A stretch of DNA of 64,000 nucleotides, taken from assembly GCA_041752735.1 (NCBI GenBank), contig JBGSVW010000035.1, forward strand, positions 1 through 64,000, written 5' to 3'. Source of the stretch: UBA1422 sp041752735 (lineage in GTDB: Bacteria > Bacillota > Clostridia > Peptostreptococcales > Anaerovoracaceae). This document shows positions 60,417 to 64,000 of the stretch, piece after piece (the stretch's first letter is position 1; the number at the start of each line of letters is the position of its first letter). The notes under the pieces were generated by a model. It worked only from the letters and a program-made list of their open reading frames with translations, made no database searches and was not told the origin of the DNA. The position numbers and the translations under genes are program-made.

Positions 60417-60928
60417 ATTTAGTAAAACTGGACAAAACGATTACTGAACTTGAAGAGAGTTCCAAAAAAATTGTTAAGATAAAAGACATGATTGCTGAGA
60501 TTGACCAGATTTCCGCAGAATCAAAAGGGTCCTTGGTAGCCATTGAGGAAATTAGAATTAGAGTTAACGATGTGTTAAAGGAAAGCACAAAAACGGTAGA
60601 AGCAAGTAAACAAGCCAACAAGCAGCTAGAAGATTATTTTACAACAAGTAAAGAAGCTGATGCCAGATTAAAAGCAGAAATCAACACACTACTTCTAGAA
60701 ATGAAAAATGAAAACAGCTCACTTTATCGTAATTTTGAGTCCGCCATATTATCTAAGTTTGAGCTGCTTAAATCTGATGTAGTCGTTGAAAACAGGAAGA
60801 CGATCGAAGATGGATTGGAGCGAATTGAAAAAAAGATTGATAAGAAAAGTAACCTGGTTATAATATTAGTCGCGATCACCATGGCTATTTACTTGGTTGG
60901 AATCATCATCGAGCAGTTTACTAATTGA
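60410..60928 (+). CDS. Coiled-coil protein with C-terminal membrane anchor
   Basis: 172-aa protein. Residues 1-140 form a charged coiled coil (ITELEESSKKIVKIKDMIAE), and residues 148-168 one membrane helix (LVIILVAITMAIYLVGIIIE). AAAGGAGA precedes the ATG, which overlaps the RecQ-fusion stop (ATGGTAG), so translation is coupled. Its likely role is to tether or signal for the helicase-nuclease at the membrane. No family was recognised. Confidence 0.82.
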   Translation: MVDLVKLDKTITELEESSKKIVKIKDMIAEIDQISAESKGSLVAIEEIRIRVNDVLKESTKTVEASKQANKQLEDYFTTSKEADARLKAEINTLLLEMKNENSSLYRNFESAILSKFELLKSDVVVENRKTIEDGLERIEKKIDKKSNLVIILVAITMAIYLVGIIIEQFTN

Positions 60929-60999
60929 CTAACTAAAATAGAAGTTATGTATGTAGCATATATTTCTTGATATTGAAAGGCAAATTAAAGGTTAATATT

Positions 61000-61089
61000 A
61001 TGGGTGATAATATTGGATTAATACCAATGATTCTTATCGCTGGTGTGTTTTATATTTATTATCGAGCATGGTTTAGAAGAAGAAAGTAG
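61000..61089 (+). CDS. 29-aa single-helix membrane peptide
   Basis: The ATG at 61000 has AAAGG 8 bases upstream. The peptide has one hydrophobic stretch (IGLIPMILIAGVFYIYY) and ends in RRRK, giving an inside-positive anchor. It lies 71 bases after the coiled-coil membrane gene on the same strand. It could be a small toxin or membrane partner. Too short to assign. Confidence 0.45.
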   Translation: MGDNIGLIPMILIAGVFYIYYRAWFRRRK

Positions 61090-61093
61090 AATA

Positions 61094-61189
61094 TTAGGAC
61101 GAATGCCCTGCAGATTTGCTGGGTTCTAAAAATTGTTGAAGGACATGCTCAGAATATTTTTGTAACGGTGCTAAAATTTTAGGATCCAT
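61094..61189 (-). CDS. 31-aa peptide with a perfect ribosome site
   Basis: On the minus strand TTGGAGGTGAAAC precedes an ATG at 61189; GGAGGTGA is an ideal ribosome site. The 31-aa product opens MDPKILAPLQKYSEHVLQQ and is amphipathic. TATACT (61230-61225) is a likely -10 box, and agtat/atact at 61225-61239 is an inverted repeat. It is antisense to no gene and faces the membrane peptide gene. Function unknown. Confidence 0.5.
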   Translation of the reverse strand: MDPKILAPLQKYSEHVLQQFLEPSKSAGHSS

Positions 61190-61303
61190 GTTTCACCTCC
61201 AAGGCATATTATTAACTTAGTTAGAGTATAACGAATACTATGGCCTATTTTTTACCCATCTCCTATGATTAAATAAAGCAAGAAGATTAAGGAGATGGAA
61301 AAG

Positions 61304-62071
61304 ATGATAATCAAAGCACAAATAGGTCTGCTTACATACCGATCCAATTCGGCGCATGTGACCGATGCCCATGGGTTGACAATCGTGATTGATGAAAATG
61401 GAAAACATGGAATCTATGATGGGAAAGCAAAGGCCTTTGCCGTTGAACCCGTATACGACAATATCTATGAAATCAACCCTTCGCTGTTTGCGTTTTCAAT
61501 GCATGGCGTTCTATCGCTGTGGACAATAAAAGAATCGCGAAAAAAAGGCACGGATGCTAAATTTGCCCAACGTGAAATCCGAAGAATCACTGAATTTTGT
61601 ATGGATAGTATAGAAGCGAATTCGGGAATTCTGGTAATGCAGGGATACGAGGACGGGATAAAGTTTTTCCGAATTTATAATTTAGCAGCGGACTGGCTAT
61701 CCGATGCATTGGAATGGGTTGGCGTGATATCAAAAGATCTAATACTGATACGAAACAACTATGAAGAAACCCTAGTGACTTCTTCTGGCAAAGTTCTGTG
61801 GAAAGACACTGGCGAACACATGCTTATTAAAACTGGGTATACCATTGCAGGAGATGAAAGATATCCATTAATATTTGATTTTGAGCAGGAGCGCCATCTG
61901 TTCCCTGTATTTCGGAAAAGCAGAAAAAGAACAGTTCCGGAAGAGCATGAAATATGGAAGTATGTAAAAAGTAAGAATCCTCCCAAGTGGTGTGAAGAAA
62001 CGGGGATATTTTGCCCAGTTCACAGTGGATATGTTGATACGAAAGATTTAATGTTTGGAGGCAGCAAATGA
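61304..62071 (+). CDS. Hypothetical protein, possible WG-like repeats
   Basis: 255-aa protein, no family firmly recognised. The segment ENGKHGIYDGKAKAFAVEPV followed by YDNIYEI resembles a WG-type beta repeat. A Cys/His-containing C-terminus (KWCEETGIFCPVHSG) could bind a metal. I chose the ATG at 61304 with AAGGAG 9 bases upstream; the ATG at 61295 overlaps that site. Its stop overlaps the DUF2779 start by 4 bases, so the two work together. Confidence 0.65.
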   Translation: MIIKAQIGLLTYRSNSAHVTDAHGLTIVIDENGKHGIYDGKAKAFAVEPVYDNIYEINPSLFAFSMHGVLSLWTIKESRKKGTDAKFAQREIRRITEFCMDSIEANSGILVMQGYEDGIKFFRIYNLAADWLSDALEWVGVISKDLILIRNNYEETLVTSSGKVLWKDTGEHMLIKTGYTIAGDERYPLIFDFEQERHLFPVFRKSRKRTVPEEHEIWKYVKSKNPPKWCEETGIFCPVHSGYVDTKDLMFGGSK

Positions 62072-63669
62072 ACTTTTCAAAATCGAAGTACATAAGAGGA
62101 TTATCGTGTCCAAAAGTACTGTGGTGGGAAGTACATCCGGTTGTTGAAGTGAGTGCACCCGAGGTAACCGAAGACAGTGCTGAGCAGCAGGATCAAATTG
62201 TAGAAACAATCGGCCTGCAGCAACTTCATGGACAGCAATTTGCCTCGCTTGTTAAGACAATGTATCCTGGCTTGGTTGAAGTGCCTTATTCTGAAGACTT
62301 GAGCCTTGCCATACAAAGAACAAAGGAGCTTATTGATGCTGGTGAGAAGAGGATTGCGGAGGCATCATTTGCATCCGGGAATTGCTTTTGCGCTGTAGAC
62401 ATTCTTTTCATAGAAAACAACGAAGTCGAAATATATGAGATAAAGAGCTCAACGAAAATCAAAGAAGAATATATGCATGATCTGGCATTTCAAGTGTACG
62501 TGCTGGAATCAGCTGGATATATTGTAAATAAGGTATCACTCATCTATGTAAATAATTCATATGTGCGAGGTACCATCCTTGAGACAGGAAAAATGTGCAC
62601 GATTGAGGACGTGACGCAAGGAGCGAAAGGTCTCTCAGGTGGAGTCCCAATGCATTTGAAAGAGTTAGAGCAAATTGCAAGTAAAGAAGATGAGCCGGAT
62701 ATACTCGATATTTGCTGCGGAAAGAAGTGTCCTTATTTTCTTGAATGCTTTATAGATTTACCTGAAGGTGAAAGTATCTTTGACTTGACCGGTATGCGGC
62801 AAAAAAAGAAGCTCGAACTATATTCCAGAGGTGTTCAGACAATCCTTGATGCTTATATTGACAAAATCCCTATGACAGCCAAACAGATTATTCAGGCGGA
62901 AAGTATTCGATACAATATGCTTTCGCAAATTGACCTTGAAATCATTTGTAATCACCTTGAAAAATATAAGTATCCCATCTATTTTCTAGACTTTGAAACG
63001 TATCAGCCGGTTATCCCTCTATTTGGTGGGAAACCTTATCAGCAAGTTCCTACCCAATTTTCTATCCATAAACTGAACGATATTGGTGTGCCGTTGATTG
63101 ACCAAGAGACTTTCAGCATGGAGGACTTTTCACACCGCGAGTTTCTGGCAGAAGTAGGTAGCGACCCTAGAAATCAAGTAGCCCGTATGCTGGTTGAAAT
63201 GATTCCTCCAAACAATGGGGTTGTTGTGGCTTACAATATGTCCTTTGAGAAAATGGTTATCAAAAACCTGATAAGCGATATGTTCATGTTCAAAGGATAT
63301 TTCCCTGAGGAAGCGGATTACTATGATTATCTAGCTCAGGAGCTGCAGCGAATTCATGACCAAATCATTGACTTGATGGAACCATTTGCTGCAAAGGGTT
63401 ACTATTGCCCTTCAATGCATGGGTCCCATTCTATCAAAAAAGTTCTTCCTGCGCTTTGCGGAAATGATCCCGATCTGGATTATTCGCTACTGCCCGGCCC
63501 GCATCATGGTGGAGAAGCGATGGAGGCGTATGAACTAATGGTAGAGAGCCTAATAGATAACCCAAATGAAGTTAGAGAAGGGTTACTTGCTTATTGTAAA
63601 TTGGACACACTCGCTATGATGAAAATCTATGGAAAACTTGTTTTCGTTTCAAAGTTTCAAAGGGAGTAA
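62068..63669 (+). CDS. DUF2779 protein: RecB/Cas4-like plus DnaQ-like nuclease domains
   Basis: 533-aa protein. Aa 1-240 form a RecB/Cas4-like nuclease with AVDILFI and YEIKSSTK, and cysteines LSCPK and CCGKKCPYFLEC that fit an iron-sulfur cluster. Aa 300-533 form a DnaQ-type exonuclease (DUF2779) with YFLDFETYQ, VVAYNMSFEKMVI and YCKLDTLAMM, covering the DEDD residues. The start ATGA overlaps the previous stop. It may process DNA ends or nucleic-acid signals; the paired WYL regulator suggests controlled defence expression. Confidence 0.85.
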   Translation: MNFSKSKYIRGLSCPKVLWWEVHPVVEVSAPEVTEDSAEQQDQIVETIGLQQLHGQQFASLVKTMYPGLVEVPYSEDLSLAIQRTKELIDAGEKRIAEASFASGNCFCAVDILFIENNEVEIYEIKSSTKIKEEYMHDLAFQVYVLESAGYIVNKVSLIYVNNSYVRGTILETGKMCTIEDVTQGAKGLSGGVPMHLKELEQIASKEDEPDILDICCGKKCPYFLECFIDLPEGESIFDLTGMRQKKKLELYSRGVQTILDAYIDKIPMTAKQIIQAESIRYNMLSQIDLEIICNHLEKYKYPIYFLDFETYQPVIPLFGGKPYQQVPTQFSIHKLNDIGVPLIDQETFSMEDFSHREFLAEVGSDPRNQVARMLVEMIPPNNGVVVAYNMSFEKMVIKNLISDMFMFKGYFPEEADYYDYLAQELQRIHDQIIDLMEPFAAKGYYCPSMHGSHSIKKVLPALCGNDPDLDYSLLPGPHHGGEAMEAYELMVESLIDNPNEVREGLLAYCKLDTLAMMKIYGKLVFVSKFQRE

Positions 63670-63673
63670 CAAC

Positions 63674-64000
63674 ATGGATTACGGATCTCAACCAAAAAAA
63701 ATGCTAATTCCCAACTTACTCAAGTTGCTGAAAGATTGTAGCGGCACGGATCATAAGCTAACCCAAAAGGAAATGCTCGATATCCTCAAGCATGACTATG
63801 ACATGACGATTGACCGCAAGACTTTGGGGCGTAATCTGACTGAACTAGTAGATGCTGGTTATCCAATCGCATTCGAAGAAAAACCCAGGCCAGGAGTCGG
63901 CGATGGAGTGATCCGAACCAATTGGTACATGGAGAGGGATTTCGAAGATAGCGAACTTAGGCTGCTCATTGATAGCCTTTTATTCTCGAAACACATTCCC
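63674..64000 (+). CDS. WYL-domain transcription regulator (partial, right edge)
   Basis: The first 109 aa are in the window. An N-terminal winged helix (KLTQKEMLDILKHDYDMTIDRKTLGRNL) is followed by an EELRLL-type opening, DSELRLLIDSLLFSKHIP, of the WYL domain. WYL regulators commonly repress defence operons until infection. AGGGAG precedes the ATG. It follows the DUF2779 gene by 4 bases. The end and any further genes lie outside the window. Confidence 0.85.
   Translation, partial: MDYGSQPKKMLIPNLLKLLKDCSGTDHKLTQKEMLDILKHDYDMTIDRKTLGRNLTELVDAGYPIAFEEKPRPGVGDGVIRTNWYMERDFEDSELRLLIDSLLFSKHIP

Overview
The window looks like a piece of chromosome from an anaerobic, low-to-moderate GC Firmicute of the class Clostridia. 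The evidence is strong GGAGG-type ribosome sites, Clostridia-type families (YhfC, DUF1653, DUF6483-like, RsgI-type anti-sigma, a ferredoxin-domain aldo/keto reductase, a thioredoxin reductase-like flavoprotein without an NADPH signature) and a Firmicute siphovirus. The genus cannot be resolved from sequence alone.

Chromosomal part (1 to about 15.3 kb). The window opens with the end of nadC, a thioredoxin reductase-like protein and two small genes. An ECF sigma / RsgI-like anti-sigma pair on the minus strand follows, with a readable ECF-type promoter. From 4.2 to 10.7 kb a tightly spaced plus-strand run encodes YbjQ, a YhfC membrane protease, a GNAT acetyltransferase, a DUF1653 protein, an aldo/keto reductase, an NTF2-like protein, an SDR and a CrtI-like FAD oxidoreductase. 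A PAS-GGDEF-HD-GYP protein, a universal stress protein, a citrate synthase and a 54-aa zinc-ribbon protein complete this part.

Element boundary. At 15276-15320 lies the 3' part of a tRNA-Lys(CTT) gene on the minus strand, from the anticodon loop to CCA. The 5' half is absent. This is what a tyrosine-recombinase element leaves at one end. No second copy was seen to the right, so the element probably runs past the window edge (more than 48 kb).

Prophage (about 15.3-42.2 kb). The left arm has a Fic AMP-transferase gene with a consensus promoter inside a field of TTTCAT repeats, a tyrosine integrase, an ImmA-like protease and a CI-like repressor. They face Cro across a switch with two promoters and three matching operators. 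The lytic arm runs in order: replication and recombination (Gp157, Sak4-like ATPase, SSB-like protein, ERCC4 nuclease, replisome organizer with embedded 11-bp iterons, helicase loader), late regulator, HNH, ParB-methyltransferase, terminase, portal, protease, HK97 capsid, connectors, tail tube, a gpG/gpGT chaperone pair with a -1 frameshift signal, tape measure, Dit, Tal, receptor-binding protein, M15 endolysin and two holin-type proteins. It is a siphovirus with no visible structural gap.

Cargo / defence-like region (42.2-64 kb). After the lysis terminator come a UvrD helicase-nuclease with a type III Mod/Res pair, a PASTA-only protein, a long coiled-coil protein, a DUF262/DUF1524 nuclease remnant, a PH-like/zinc-ribbon plus SPFH pair, NERD and DUF2130 proteins, and a DUF559-type nuclease fused to a RecQ-like helicase overlapping a membrane-anchored coiled-coil gene. 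Last come an unknown gene, a DUF2779 nuclease and a WYL regulator cut by the window edge. The nuclease-RecQ plus membrane coiled-coil pair is the best candidate for an undescribed defence system. The simplest reading of the tRNA fragment is that this whole block travels with the prophage.
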